NCBI GenBank assembly: GCA_018729555.1
Contig: JAHHQG010000026.1
Location: forward strand, 1-64,000
DNA length: 64,000 nucleotides
From: Clostridiales bacterium
GTDB taxonomy: Bacteria > Bacillota > Sulfobacillia > RBS10-35
Reading direction: 5' to 3'
Under the pieces are notes generated by a model. That model did no database searches. It had not been told where the DNA came from and saw only the letters and a program-made list of their open reading frames with translations. A program made the translations under genes and the position numbers. Below, in pieces: positions 40,287 through 49,249 of this stretch; positions within the stretch are counted from its first letter, which is position 1; every line of letters begins with the position of its first letter.

Positions 40287-42010
40287 CTCAGCGGATCATC
40301 GCGGTGATCGTCATCGTGGCCCTCGGCATCGGCGGGGCTGTCTACGCATATCGGGGGCTGTTTCCGCCCCCGGCGAAGGAAGCGGAAGGCCCCATCTACG
40401 CCACCGCCGACGTGGTGCGGGGGGACATCCACGTGACGGTGACGGTGCAGGGGCCCCTCTATCCCTCCCAGGGCGGGGCCATCTACCTCCCCTGGCGCCC
40501 GGATGCCGGCGACAGCCCCGGGTATGTCTTCGTGGAGTACAAGGTGAAAGAAGGGGATTTCGTCAAGGCCGGGGATACGGTGGTGGTTCTGGCGGCTCCC
40601 GCTCTGGAAGAGCAGCTGCAGCAGGCCCGCCAGAGGCTGGAGCAGGATATCCGCCGCCTGGCGGATCTTCTGGGCATCCCGCCCGACCAGGTGGGCTACA
40701 TCGATCCCTCCCAGGGCGTCATCCTCCGGGCGCCCATCGACGGCCGCCTTACCGGGTTCAACCTGAAGCAGGGCCAGCAGGTCAAGAGCGGCCAGGTCAT
40801 CGGGCAGGTGGTGGATGATAGCCGGTTCATCATGCAGGTGGCGGTGCTGCCGGCGGAGTTCGGGGGCTTCGGCGTCGGGAGCAAAGCCTTCATTCGCCTG
40901 GAAAACTATGATGGCTGGATCGAAGGGACCGTCACCGACATAAGCCCGGGGGAGGTTCCCGTGGCGGAGCGGGATCTCTGCGGAGGAAGCCCCGAATCCC
41001 AGAACTACTTCTTCGTCCGTTGGGTGACCGTGGAGGGGAAGAACCCCGGCCTGGTGATGCCCGGCATGAAGGCCCAGGTGGGCATCGCCACTTCTCCGGA
41101 AGGGGATGGGGTCAAGGACACCCGCTGGCTCCGTTACTGCCAGACGGTGGAGGGGTATGGGGCGGAAGAACCGGTGGTCAGCCCAGTAGAGGGAAGCGTC
41201 ACCAAGATCCACGTGCAGAATTTGGCCAACGTGAAAAAGGGCGATCCCATCGTGGTGATGGCGGGGGCCGATGTCCAAAAGCAGCTGCGGGAAATGCAAG
41301 ACCGGATCGATGAGGATCGGCAGAAGCTGGCGGCTCTGCAGCAGGCCGTGGGCCGGTTGGAGGTGAAGGCGCCCATCGATGGCATCGTGGTGGAGCTCCA
41401 AAACATGAACCCCGGCCAGCCGGTCCAGGACGGTACTTGGTTCGGGTCCGTCTTCAGCCCCCAGAAGATGCAGCTGCAGGGGAACGTCAGCGACGTGGAC
41501 GTGGTGAAGATCCAGGTGGGTGCTCCCGTCACCGTGACCGTCGATGCCACACCCGGCGTTACCTACCAAGGGGTGGTAAGGGACGTCTCCCCTTCCGGGA
41601 AAGACGAGAGCGGCATCCCCCAGTTCATGGTCTGGATCGAGTTTGAAGGTGGGCCCCAATTGCGGCCCGGCATGATGGGGCGGGCCATCATCGATGTGGG
41701 CCATGCGGAAAACACCCTTTTGATCCCTATCGAGGCCATCTTCCAGGAGCGGGGGCAGCCGGCGGTGGAGGTCCTCAACCCGGACGGCACCACCACCACC
41801 CGCATCATCAAGGTGGGGCTCATGGGGGATCGGGAAGTGGAGGTCCTCTCTGGGCTAGAGGAAGGGGAGAAAGTGGTGGTGGGGAGCTCCCTGGATCTTC
41901 TCCCCAGCCAGAAGCCGGGGAGCAACCCCATCCTGCCGCAGCGGCCGGCCCAGCCGGCTCCTAATACCCCAGAGGCCCCCGCGCCTGCCCCCGAGCCGGG
42001 AGGATCGTGA
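40283..42010 (+). CDS. MacA/HlyD-like membrane-fusion adaptor with duplicated core
   Basis: The 575-residue protein has one N-terminal membrane anchor (VIVIVALGIGGAVYAYRGLF) and no lipobox. Two copies of an adaptor core follow. In each, a half-lipoyl motif, a helical hairpin and a beta-barrel can be traced: VKEGDFVKAGDTVVV with LEEQLQQARQRLEQD and ILRAPIDGRLTGFNL (residues ~85-165), and IHVQNLANVKKGDPIVV with MQDRIDEDRQKLAALQQ and LEVKAPIDGIVVELQ (residues ~310-375). Normal MacA has a single core and ~370-400 residues. The C-terminus is a Pro/Ala-rich tail. Its job should be to gate or collect substrate beside the MacB-like permease in the outer leaflet space. Confidence 0.87.
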   Translation: MTQRIIAVIVIVALGIGGAVYAYRGLFPPPAKEAEGPIYATADVVRGDIHVTVTVQGPLYPSQGGAIYLPWRPDAGDSPGYVFVEYKVKEGDFVKAGDTVVVLAAPALEEQLQQARQRLEQDIRRLADLLGIPPDQVGYIDPSQGVILRAPIDGRLTGFNLKQGQQVKSGQVIGQVVDDSRFIMQVAVLPAEFGGFGVGSKAFIRLENYDGWIEGTVTDISPGEVPVAERDLCGGSPESQNYFFVRWVTVEGKNPGLVMPGMKAQVGIATSPEGDGVKDTRWLRYCQTVEGYGAEEPVVSPVEGSVTKIHVQNLANVKKGDPIVVMAGADVQKQLREMQDRIDEDRQKLAALQQAVGRLEVKAPIDGIVVELQNMNPGQPVQDGTWFGSVFSPQKMQLQGNVSDVDVVKIQVGAPVTVTVDATPGVTYQGVVRDVSPSGKDESGIPQFMVWIEFEGGPQLRPGMMGRAIIDVGHAENTLLIPIEAIFQERGQPAVEVLNPDGTTTTRIIKVGLMGDREVEVLSGLEEGEKVVVGSSLDLLPSQKPGSNPILPQRPAQPAPNTPEAPAPAPEPGGS

Positions 42011-42011
42011 G

Positions 42012-43361
42012 ATGAACCTGAGGGGAGCCCTGGTCCGGTTTTTCTTCGCCGTCCAGATGGCGTGGCACGGGGTCCTCTCCAACCCCCTGCGCTCCATCCT
42101 GGCCCTTTTAGGGGTGGCCATCGGGGTGGCCAGCGTAATCACCCTCATGAACATCGGGGAAGGAGCCCGCCACGCGGTCCTGGAACAGTTTCAAAAGCTG
42201 GGACGAAACGTCATTCAGATCCGGGCGGAAGATCCCACGGTGCCCCTCGACCCTAAGGATGCCGACGAGCTCTTGCAACGGGTTGAGGGGCTGGTGGCTG
42301 CCACCCCCGTCATCCGCGGCGATGCCTGGGTCCAGTGGCGCTGGACCCGGGCCCAGCTCCCCCTGGTGGGGGTGGGGGACGGCTATCCTTTGGTGCGGGA
42401 CCAGGAGCTGGTCTCGGGCCACTTCTTCACCGCCTTCCACGTGGAAAGCCGGGCGCCGGTGGCCGTCCTGGGCCACGGCATCGCTTCCCGCCTCATGGGG
42501 GGCCGCTCCCCGGTGGGCCACTCCATCACCATCGGCGGCAAAGAGTTTTTGATCATGGGGGTTTTGGCTCCGCGGGGCCAGGACCTGGAGGAAAACGTGG
42601 ATGAAGAGATCTTCATCCCCTACACGGTAGCCCAGGAGATCCTCAAGACCCGCTACGCCCAGGCCATCTGGGTGAAGGCAGCTTCACCCCAAGATGCCGA
42701 CCTGGCCGTGGCCCAGCTGGGGCGGATCTACCGGCGGAAGATGGAGCGGGCTTCCCCCATCGTCCCCGCCCCCGGCGAGGATTCCGACAGCGCCTCTGGC
42801 GGAAGCCGCCAGTCGGGCGGGGGGTATATCCTTAGTCCCGGCCGGCCTCCCATCCCCATCGGTCCGGGAGAACCACGGGAGCCTTCGGGGTCTTCGCCCC
42901 TTTCGGGGGGTGCCAAAGACCCGATCACCATCACCAATATGAACCTCATGGTGCAGGAAGCCGATGAAGCCAACCGCATCCTCACCCTCCTCCTGGGGGG
43001 CATCGCGTCGGTATCCCTCCTGGTGGGGGGCCTGGGCATCATGAACATCATGCTGGTGGCCGTCAGCGAGCGGACGGGGGAGATCGGCCTGCGGCGGGCC
43101 CTGGGGGCCAAAAGGACGGATCTCGTCACCCAGTTCCTCCTGGAGGCCCTCTATATCACCCTTTTCGGGGCCGTGGGGGGCCTGGCCCTGGCGGTGTGGG
43201 CGACACAGCTCTTCGCCGCCCAGGGGTTCGCCACCGTCTTCAGCTGGCAGGCGGTCCAGGTGGCGGTGGCGGTGGCGGTGGGGGCAGGCCTCCTCTTCGG
43301 GGTCTATCCCGCTATCCATGCCGCCTCCCTGGAACCTGTGGAGGCCCTCAGACGGCGATAG
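42012..43361 (+). CDS. MacB-like ABC permease (FtsX domain)
   Basis: The 449-residue permease has the usual four-helix MacB topology: an N-terminal helix (NPLRSILALLGVAIGVASVI), a large extracytoplasmic domain, then three C-terminal helices starting LLLGGIASVSLLVGGLGIMN, with the conserved cytoplasmic MLVAVSERTGEIGLRRALGA. A low-complexity Gly/Pro/Ser-rich insertion (residues ~255-300) sits in the extracytoplasmic domain and is unusual. It starts 2 bases after the adaptor stop, and a strong terminator follows. Substrate may be a peptide, lipid or drug. Confidence 0.92.
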   Translation: MNLRGALVRFFFAVQMAWHGVLSNPLRSILALLGVAIGVASVITLMNIGEGARHAVLEQFQKLGRNVIQIRAEDPTVPLDPKDADELLQRVEGLVAATPVIRGDAWVQWRWTRAQLPLVGVGDGYPLVRDQELVSGHFFTAFHVESRAPVAVLGHGIASRLMGGRSPVGHSITIGGKEFLIMGVLAPRGQDLEENVDEEIFIPYTVAQEILKTRYAQAIWVKAASPQDADLAVAQLGRIYRRKMERASPIVPAPGEDSDSASGGSRQSGGGYILSPGRPPIPIGPGEPREPSGSSPLSGGAKDPITITNMNLMVQEADEANRILTLLLGGIASVSLLVGGLGIMNIMLVAVSERTGEIGLRRALGAKRTDLVTQFLLEALYITLFGAVGGLALAVWATQLFAAQGFATVFSWQAVQVAVAVAVGAGLLFGVYPAIHAASLEPVEALRRR

Positions 43362-43372
43362 TACCCGACGGA

Positions 43373-43399
43373 AAGCCCCGGGGTTCAACCCCGGGGCTT
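43373..43399 (+). terminator. Rho-independent terminator after the MacAB-like operon
   Basis: AAGCCCCGGGG (43373-43383) pairs perfectly with CCCCGGGGCTT (43389-43399) around TTCAA, followed by CTTCTT. It covers the 3' end of the minus-strand hypothetical gene at 43385. Confidence 0.88.
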
Positions 43400-43756
43400 C
43401 TTCTTACCCTTTGGACCCAGTTCCTCCGCCTCTTCTTCGTCGATATGGGGAAGGGAGCTCAAAAGGGGGCCTTGCTTCTCTTGGCCGGGGTAGGGCCCAT
43501 CCACCTGCTCCGCCGCATTGGTGTAACCTGCCAGAAGGGATTTCAGGGCGTGATCTTCCATCGGCCCTCGCTCCACCAGGGATCCCTGCCCTTCGATGGC
43601 CGGCTCCAAGATGCCCATGGGGTCGCCGGCGCTGGCATCGGAAGGAGCTTCCCCGCGGACGAGGTTGGAGAGGTGGAGGGAGCTGTAGCGGGCTTCCCGT
43701 TCCGCCACCCGTTCCCGCCAGCGTTTCGTCAGGGAGGGTTTTCGCCGCAACGCCAT
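43385..43756 (-). CDS. Hypothetical charged protein
   Basis: A 123-residue frame (ATG 43756) on the minus strand between two plus-strand genes. It is rich in Glu, Lys, Arg and Ser, opens with ALRRKPSLTKRWRERVAERE, and contains GDPMGILEPAIEGQGSL and a Lys-rich end KGKKKPRG that is encoded within the terminator hairpin. The frame has no opposing real gene, so it is not a shadow of one. GGAGG lies only two bases before the ATG, which is poor spacing. Likely soluble and partly disordered; no family recognised. Confidence 0.45.
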   Translation of the reverse strand: MALRRKPSLTKRWRERVAEREARYSSLHLSNLVRGEAPSDASAGDPMGILEPAIEGQGSLVERGPMEDHALKSLLAGYTNAAEQVDGPYPGQEKQGPLLSSLPHIDEEEAEELGPKGKKKPRG

Positions 43757-43844
43757 CGCCTCCAAGGGCAGTATGGCGCGCCAGGTCGGGAACCATGCGC
43801 GGGCCGTCTAGAGGAGACCCTTACCGCGTACCCATAGTTCGGGG

Positions 43845-44627
43845 ATGGCCGTGGGCAAAAAGCTCCTGCAGATCGTGGTCCTCTTTCTTCTTTTCCTGGG
43901 CTTTCTCCTGGCGGTCCGGGAAGCCCTGATGGAGCGCCAGGCCCTCCAGACGGGCTCATCCGCGAACGAACACCTCCCGGCCTATTACGTCGCCACCCGC
44001 GAAAAGGTCATGGGGCTTACCTTCGACATCAGCTGGGGGGATGAAGCGTTGAGGAAGGTCCTGGAGGTCCTCCGGGAGTATCAGCAGCCGGCCACCTTCT
44101 TTGTCTCCGGCCCTTGGACCCGCCAGAACCCCGACACCGCCCGGGTCATCGCACGGGAGGGTCATGAGATCGCCAGCCACGGCCATGCCCACGTGAACCT
44201 CAGCCAGCGGGGGGACGCCGACATCCGGGAAAATCTCCAGACGGCCCGGGATATCCTGCTGGACATCACCGGGCAGGAACCCCGCTTCTTCCGGCCCCCC
44301 AACGGCGACTTCGATGCTCGGGTAGTGCGCATCGCGAGAGAGCTGGGCCAGGAGACGGTCATCTGGGCCATCGACTCCCTGGACTGGATCGAAAGGGATC
44401 CCGAAAAGATCGCTCGGCGGGTGGTGGCCGGCGCATTTCCGGGGGCCATCATCCTCCTCCACGCCAGCGATTCCGCCCCCGCGACGCCGGAGGCTCTTCC
44501 CCTCATCTTCCGGGAGCTTGGTGCTATGAGTTACCGGCTGGTGCCCCTATCGGACCTCACCCTCTACGGTCCCCTGGTGCGGGAGGATCCCCGGGGCCGC
44601 CCCCATAAGCCCAACCTTCCCCGGTGA
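43845..44627 (+). CDS. PdaB-like polysaccharide deacetylase (NodB homology)
   Basis: The 260-residue protein has an uncleaved-looking N-terminal membrane anchor (LLQIVVLFLLFLGFLLAV) and a NodB domain. The metal-binding Asp motif is TFDISWGDE rather than T-F-D-D-G-P; this TFDISWG form is typical of the sporulation-linked PdaB group. The His pair is in IASHGHAHVN, and the later motifs RFFRPPNGDFDARV and IILLHASDS are present. It probably trims acetyl groups from cell-wall or cortex glycan during sporulation. Its last 71 bases overlap the opposing GNAT gene. Confidence 0.88.
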   Translation: MAVGKKLLQIVVLFLLFLGFLLAVREALMERQALQTGSSANEHLPAYYVATREKVMGLTFDISWGDEALRKVLEVLREYQQPATFFVSGPWTRQNPDTARVIAREGHEIASHGHAHVNLSQRGDADIRENLQTARDILLDITGQEPRFFRPPNGDFDARVVRIARELGQETVIWAIDSLDWIERDPEKIARRVVAGAFPGAIILLHASDSAPATPEALPLIFRELGAMSYRLVPLSDLTLYGPLVREDPRGRPHKPNLPR

Positions 44628-45264
44628 GATCCAGAACCCAAGCTTCGTGGATGAGGGGCCGCCCCAGATAGGGAGCCCAGAAGGGGCTGGCTTTGCGGCG
44701 ATAGAGGCGGAAGCCGTGGCGGCGGTAGAGGCGGCGGGCGGCGGCGTTGGCCCGGGTGGTGGCCAGCTGCACCCCCCGGATTCCGTGGCGGCGGAGGCAA
44801 TGGAGAAACGTTTGCAACAGGCGGCTTCCGATCCCTCGGCCCCGCACCTTCGCGTCCACGGCCATGTGGAGGTGGGCGGGGTAAAGGCGGTGGGGAGCTC
44901 GGGGAGAGGGGAAGAGGAGGAGGCGGAGGACATAGCGCACGTAGGGGAGGCGAGGCCCGTAGGCCCCCAAGAAGAAGCGCCAGAGGATCCCCGGGAGGGA
45001 AGGGACGAGGCCCCGAAAGACCTGGGCGTTGCTGGCCGCCCCCAGGATGTACCCTGCCACCTCTTCCCCCACCACCGCTACCCAGTTGCAGAGGCCTCCC
45101 CGGATGTAGGGAGCGACGAAGAGCTCGCCCCAAAGCTTTTCGCTGGGAAACACCCCATCGGCTTTCCGGCCCACCAGAAGGGTGTCGTGGGACAGGCGGG
45201 CGATGGCGGGAATGTCCTCTTCCCGGGCTGGGCGCAAGTAGGCAGGAGGAAGAGAAGCCGCCAT
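44557..45264 (-). CDS. GNAT-family N-acetyltransferase
   Basis: The 235-residue protein carries a typical GNAT core in its second half: HLHMAVDAKVRGRGIGSRLL, with the acetyl-CoA-binding R/Q-x-x-G-x-G/A as RGRGIG (about residue 140), followed by GVQLATTRANAAARRLYRRHGF. The first half begins YLRPAREEDIPAIARLSHDT and has a non-canonical loop region of ~60 residues. A Pro/Gly-rich tail of 30 residues results from overlap with the opposing deacetylase gene. It is divergent from the CAP-SLH gene at 45347. Substrate unknown. Confidence 0.85.
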   Translation of the reverse strand: MAASLPPAYLRPAREEDIPAIARLSHDTLLVGRKADGVFPSEKLWGELFVAPYIRGGLCNWVAVVGEEVAGYILGAASNAQVFRGLVPSLPGILWRFFLGAYGPRLPYVRYVLRLLLFPSPRAPHRLYPAHLHMAVDAKVRGRGIGSRLLQTFLHCLRRHGIRGVQLATTRANAAARRLYRRHGFRLYRRKASPFWAPYLGRPLIHEAWVLDLTGEGWAYGGGPGDPPAPGDRRG

Positions 45265-45346
45265 GGTGCCATCCTCTTTCCTACCGGTAGTCTACGCCTT
45301 CTCCGCCCTTGTCCCGAAAAGGGACGGGCTATGGTATGGTTCCCTT

Positions 45347-47791
45347 GTGAAGCGCGCCAAAGGTCGCCTGGGGGCCCTCGTCCTCCTCCTCGCCCTTCTC
45401 GGGGTCCAGGTCCTGTGGCCTTCCCCCGCCCAGGGCCAGCCCCTCGGTTTTTCCTATTTTCCGCCGGTGCCCCAGGGGACGGTGTCCGTCACCCGGCCGG
45501 TCCTGGCCATAAGGGTGGTCCTTCCGGAAGATCAGGATCCCTCCCTCTTTCGCTTTTTCATGAGCCTGGATACCCTCCAAGTGCCGGCCCAGATGAGCGG
45601 CCCCTACATCTGGTACCAGGTGGATAAAGATCTCACCGGCTGGCATACGGCCATGGCCTTCATCGCCTTGGGCTCCGTGCAGGAAAACATCCCCTGGACC
45701 TTCACCGTGAACCCGCAACGGCCGCCGGCCCTCCACCCCGATCCCCTCCTGGAATGGGCCCAGCGGACCGTCAACCAGATCCGCAGAGGGGCCGGCCTGG
45801 ACCCCCTGGAGCTGGATGCCTCCCTCCTCTACGCAGCCCGATCCCACGCCCTCTACTTCGCCGACAACGTGAACCGCTACGGCAACCTGGACACCTCGGT
45901 TCACAGCGAAACGCCGGGATGGCCGGGCTTTACCGGCGTGCAGCCTTGGGACCGGGCCCACTTTTTTGGGTACCCCGGAAATGTGGGGGAAGATATGGCT
46001 TTCGCCATGCCCCCTTTTGAGGCGGCCGACACTTGGCTGGCATCGGTGTACCACCGCCTGCCCCTCCTGGATCCGGGGCTGGTGGCCATGGGGATGGAGT
46101 GGGCCGGCCAGGGATCGTCCCTCCTGCCGGTGACGGTCCTGGAGCTGGGGGATGTTCTCTTGTCAAAGGGCTCCCTTGTGGCACGGGATGTAAAAAGCGC
46201 CGTCCGCATCCGCTACCCCCGGGATCAGCAGACGGGCGTTCCCTTGCGCTTTGTCGCCGGCGAAATCCCCGATCCCCTCTCGCCCTTCCCCGGCGCCTCC
46301 TACCCGGCGGGATATCCCATCACCCTGCAGTTCCCCAGCCTCCACGTTCGCCAGCTGCAGGTGGAGCGGGCCTCTCTAAAGGCCGGGAATCAGGAGGTGC
46401 CCTTCTACCTCTTGGCCCCGGACCCCCAAAAGACGGATCCCGTCTATACCCTTTTGGGCAATGCCGTCGCCCTCATTCCCAAGGCGCCCCTTAAGCCCGA
46501 CACCCAGTACCAGGTGGAGATCCAAGGGCGTTACCTCACCGACAGCGGCCAGATCCAGCCCTTCCTGGAGCGCTGGTCCTTCCGGACCGCCCGCTACGAA
46601 AAGCCCCGGATCCAGACCCTCTACCGCTCCTTTGAGGGCGACAGCCTGGTGGCCTTGCGCCTGGTCTTCACGGGCGATGTGAGCCAGGCCCAGGTGCTGG
46701 TGGACGGCCGGCCCGCCTCCGTGCTGAAGGGCGGCGGCAGCGTCCTGGACGTGATCCTTCCCGAAGGCCGCTACACCCCCGACAGCGTCCTCACCGTCCT
46801 CCAGCCCGATGGCCAGAGCACCAGTTGGGTCAACTTCACCGGGGGCCGCACCACCGTAGTGGGCCAACCCTCTTCGTCTCAGACCCTGAGCATCCGCACG
46901 TGGACCGGCCAAGAGGCGGGCCGCGCCCTCGTCCAGGGCGGCCAGTTCTGGATCCCCGCCGCCCTTTTGGAGGGGGCGGGCCTGCGGTGGGTGCCGGCGG
47001 GCGACGGGTATGGGGCCGTGGCCAAAGACGGCCGCTTTCTCCTGGGCCTTCGGGTGGGGGTTCCCCTGGCCTGGCAGCCCGACGGCGCCGGCCTAAAGGC
47101 CCTCCGCCTCGCCTCGGTGCCCCGCGTCGAGGGAGGGAAGGTTTACCTTCCTCTGGAAGTGGCCCAGAAGGCCCTCCGCTCCGCCGACCGATTCCTCGTC
47201 TATCGCGGGGGTAGCCTCCTCTATTACACCTTCCTCGCCGATGTGGACGGCCACTGGTCGGAGACCTGGGTGAGGGACCTGGTCAGCCGGGGCGTGATCC
47301 AAGGGTTTGAAGACGGCCTTTTCCACCCGCAGGAGACCATTACCCTCGCCCAGTGGATCAAGATGCTGGTGGCGGCCCAGGGGTTTTCCCTCCGGCCGGG
47401 GGATACCGGTGGCCTTCCCCTCGCCCGGTCCCACTGGCTGGTGCAGCAGGGTTATCTGGGGGCGGCCCTGGAGGCCGGCCTTTTGACGGCGGAAGACAGC
47501 CGCCTGGGTCGCCTCCGCCTGGATCAGCCCCTCACCCGCCTGGAAGCCCTCCGCTACCTCCAGCGCCTGGCGGACCTCCGCGGCCTCCCCTCGGCCTCGG
47601 CCTCGCCGCCGCCCTTTGCCGACACGGCGGGCCTGGCGCCGGAAGCCCTCACCTGGGTGGGGACCTTCTACAGCCTGGGGGTCCTCCGGGGCGAACCGGG
47701 ACCCGGGGGAACCGTCCTCCTCCAGCCTCAGCGCCCCCTCACCCGGGCGGAGGCGTCCGCCCTCCTCGATCGTCTCCTGAATCTCCCCTAG
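45347..47791 (+). CDS. S-layer-anchored protein with CAP (SCP/PR1) domain
   Basis: An 814-residue secreted protein from GTG 45347: the start codon is followed by KRAKGRLGALVLLLALLGVQ and a cleavage-like site after PAQGQP. The longer frame from 45263 would run through the promoter and lacks a proper signal. A first domain reads like a beta-sandwich (VTRPVLAIRVVLP). The CAP domain spans about residues 130-265, with LLEWAQRTVNQIRRGAGLDP, SLLYAARSHALYFADN and GNVGEDMAF. Ig-like or Big-type modules follow, then a copper-amine-oxidase-N-like segment (WIPAALLEGAGLRWVPAGDG). The C-terminus has two or three SLH repeats (DVDGHWSETWVRDLVSRGVI; ALTWVGTFYSLGVLRG). Confidence 0.87.
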   Translation: MKRAKGRLGALVLLLALLGVQVLWPSPAQGQPLGFSYFPPVPQGTVSVTRPVLAIRVVLPEDQDPSLFRFFMSLDTLQVPAQMSGPYIWYQVDKDLTGWHTAMAFIALGSVQENIPWTFTVNPQRPPALHPDPLLEWAQRTVNQIRRGAGLDPLELDASLLYAARSHALYFADNVNRYGNLDTSVHSETPGWPGFTGVQPWDRAHFFGYPGNVGEDMAFAMPPFEAADTWLASVYHRLPLLDPGLVAMGMEWAGQGSSLLPVTVLELGDVLLSKGSLVARDVKSAVRIRYPRDQQTGVPLRFVAGEIPDPLSPFPGASYPAGYPITLQFPSLHVRQLQVERASLKAGNQEVPFYLLAPDPQKTDPVYTLLGNAVALIPKAPLKPDTQYQVEIQGRYLTDSGQIQPFLERWSFRTARYEKPRIQTLYRSFEGDSLVALRLVFTGDVSQAQVLVDGRPASVLKGGGSVLDVILPEGRYTPDSVLTVLQPDGQSTSWVNFTGGRTTVVGQPSSSQTLSIRTWTGQEAGRALVQGGQFWIPAALLEGAGLRWVPAGDGYGAVAKDGRFLLGLRVGVPLAWQPDGAGLKALRLASVPRVEGGKVYLPLEVAQKALRSADRFLVYRGGSLLYYTFLADVDGHWSETWVRDLVSRGVIQGFEDGLFHPQETITLAQWIKMLVAAQGFSLRPGDTGGLPLARSHWLVQQGYLGAALEAGLLTAEDSRLGRLRLDQPLTRLEALRYLQRLADLRGLPSASASPPPFADTAGLAPEALTWVGTFYSLGVLRGEPGPGGTVLLQPQRPLTRAEASALLDRLLNLP

Positions 47792-47876
47792 GCATAGAGA
47801 TAACCCGGGGGTAGGTCTTATCCGGTATCCGCCGAAGCTTTGGCTTTCCCTCCTCTACTGGGGGGCCGTCCTCGTC

Positions 47877-48758
47877 TTGGCCGCCGTTCCCTTTCTCACC
47901 CGCACCCCAAGCCCCCCGGCCGCCCTCCCCGCCATGGCCCCTCCCGATCCTTCCCAGTGCGATCCGCCGGGGTTTCCTGACCCCCACCTCTACGAGAGCG
48001 CCCCGCCCTGGCTCATTCCCTGGGAAGACCATCGGCCGGAGAGGCTTCAGGACCTCCTAAAAGAAACCGGGGCCTACCGGGTGGTGGGGGCCTTTCGGAC
48101 CACCCTCCTGCGACCCCTCCTGGAAGAAGAGCACAACATCGCGCAGGCGGCCCGTTACCTCCAAGGCCAAGGGATCCGGCCGGGAGAGGTCTTCTCCACC
48201 CTTCAGGCCATCGGCCCCTTCACGGCTGAACGGGGTTACCGGGACGGCCCTTCCTACGTAGGCCATCGGGTGGTCCCCTCTATCGGCGGAGGCGTCTGCA
48301 AGATCTCCACCACCCTCTACAACGCCGTCATCCTGGCGGGCCTTCCCGTGGTGGAGCGCCATCCCCACGGCATGCCCGTCCCTTACGTGCCCCCGGGAAG
48401 GGACGCCACCATTGCCTGGGGAGCCTTGGACTTCCGGTTCCGGAACGATCAGCCCGGACCCTTGGTCCTATGGGCGGAGCACCGGGATAAGACCCTCACC
48501 ATCGCCATCTACGGAGCTTACGATCCACCCCAGGTGGCCTGGCACCATGAGATCCTGAGCATCGTGCCCTCGAGGGATGTCCGCCTTCCCAATCCCAGCC
48601 TTCCCAAAGGGGAGGAGCGGCGCATCGGTGACCGGATCTCCGGCTTCACCGTCCGCACCTGGGTCACGGAGATGTGGCCGGGGCTTCCGGCCGAAACCCG
48701 CTTCCTCGGCATCGATCATTACCGGCCCCTGGCGGGCATCGTGGAGTACGGGCCATGA
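47877..48758 (+). CDS. VanW-family protein (start uncertain)
   Basis: The C-terminal two-thirds is a VanW domain: RPGEVFSTLQAIGPFTAERGY, GGGVCKISTTLYNAVILAG and FRFRNDQPGPLVLWAE. VanW proteins are secreted or membrane-tethered in Gram-positives, sometimes beside vancomycin-resistance genes, with unknown activity. The frame is open from 47781, and translating upstream of TTG 47877 gives a good membrane anchor (LWLSLLYWGAVLVLAAVPFL) preceded by GGGGGTAGG, yet no ATG, GTG or TTG codon is available before it. Either a rare start (for example ATC 47820) is used or a base is wrong. The stop overlaps the EamA start by ATGA. Confidence 0.85.
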   Translation: MAAVPFLTRTPSPPAALPAMAPPDPSQCDPPGFPDPHLYESAPPWLIPWEDHRPERLQDLLKETGAYRVVGAFRTTLLRPLLEEEHNIAQAARYLQGQGIRPGEVFSTLQAIGPFTAERGYRDGPSYVGHRVVPSIGGGVCKISTTLYNAVILAGLPVVERHPHGMPVPYVPPGRDATIAWGALDFRFRNDQPGPLVLWAEHRDKTLTIAIYGAYDPPQVAWHHEILSIVPSRDVRLPNPSLPKGEERRIGDRISGFTVRTWVTEMWPGLPAETRFLGIDHYRPLAGIVEYGP

Positions 48759-49183
48759 GGAACCCATGGTTTCTCGGCCTTCTGGGCGCCTTCTGCTGGG
48801 GTGTGGCCCCCATCTTCGGCAAGCTGGGGCTGCGGGGCATCGACCCCATCGACGGCCTCATCGCCCGCACCCTGGTGACCATGTCGGTGATCCTGGTTTG
48901 GGCCTTCGGCGCAGGGCGGTTGGGGGCGGTGGCGGCCATCAGCCCGAAAGCCTGGCTCTACCTGGCCCTGGAAGCTCTTCTCGCCACCCTGGTGGGGGAT
49001 CTCTTCTACTTCCTCGCCTTAAAGCACGGCACCGCAGGCGTCGCCGCCATCGCCCTCTCCGTATCGCCGGTGGTGACGGTAGGCCTGGCCAGCCTTTTCC
49101 TCCACGAGGGCTACACCATCCTCCAGACCCTGGGAGCCCTTTTGGTGGCGTCGGGGATCCTCCTGGTGGCCATGGGCGGTTAA
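48755..49183 (+). CDS. EamA/DMT-family half-transporter
   Basis: At 142 residues this is a single EamA repeat with about five helices, starting MRNPWFLGLLGAFCWGVAPI and containing LALKHGTAGVAAIALSVSPV and the terminal LGALLVASGILLVAMGG. Typical DMT transporters have two such repeats in ~300 residues; half-size forms work as homo- or heterodimers. It is coupled to the VanW gene by ATGA. A weak hairpin (49187-49212) follows. Substrate unknown. Confidence 0.88.
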   Translation: MRNPWFLGLLGAFCWGVAPIFGKLGLRGIDPIDGLIARTLVTMSVILVWAFGAGRLGAVAAISPKAWLYLALEALLATLVGDLFYFLALKHGTAGVAAIALSVSPVVTVGLASLFLHEGYTILQTLGALLVASGILLVAMGG

Positions 49184-49249
49184 AGTGGAAGAGGAAACAA
49201 GTCCCCTCTTCCCGAAAGGGTAGGGAAACGTCGAAAGAGGTGCTGCCTC

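Noticed and set aside
40175-41704. 509-aa minus-strand ORF
   Set aside because: Shadow of the adaptor gene: no family motifs and His/Gly/Asp-rich composition.
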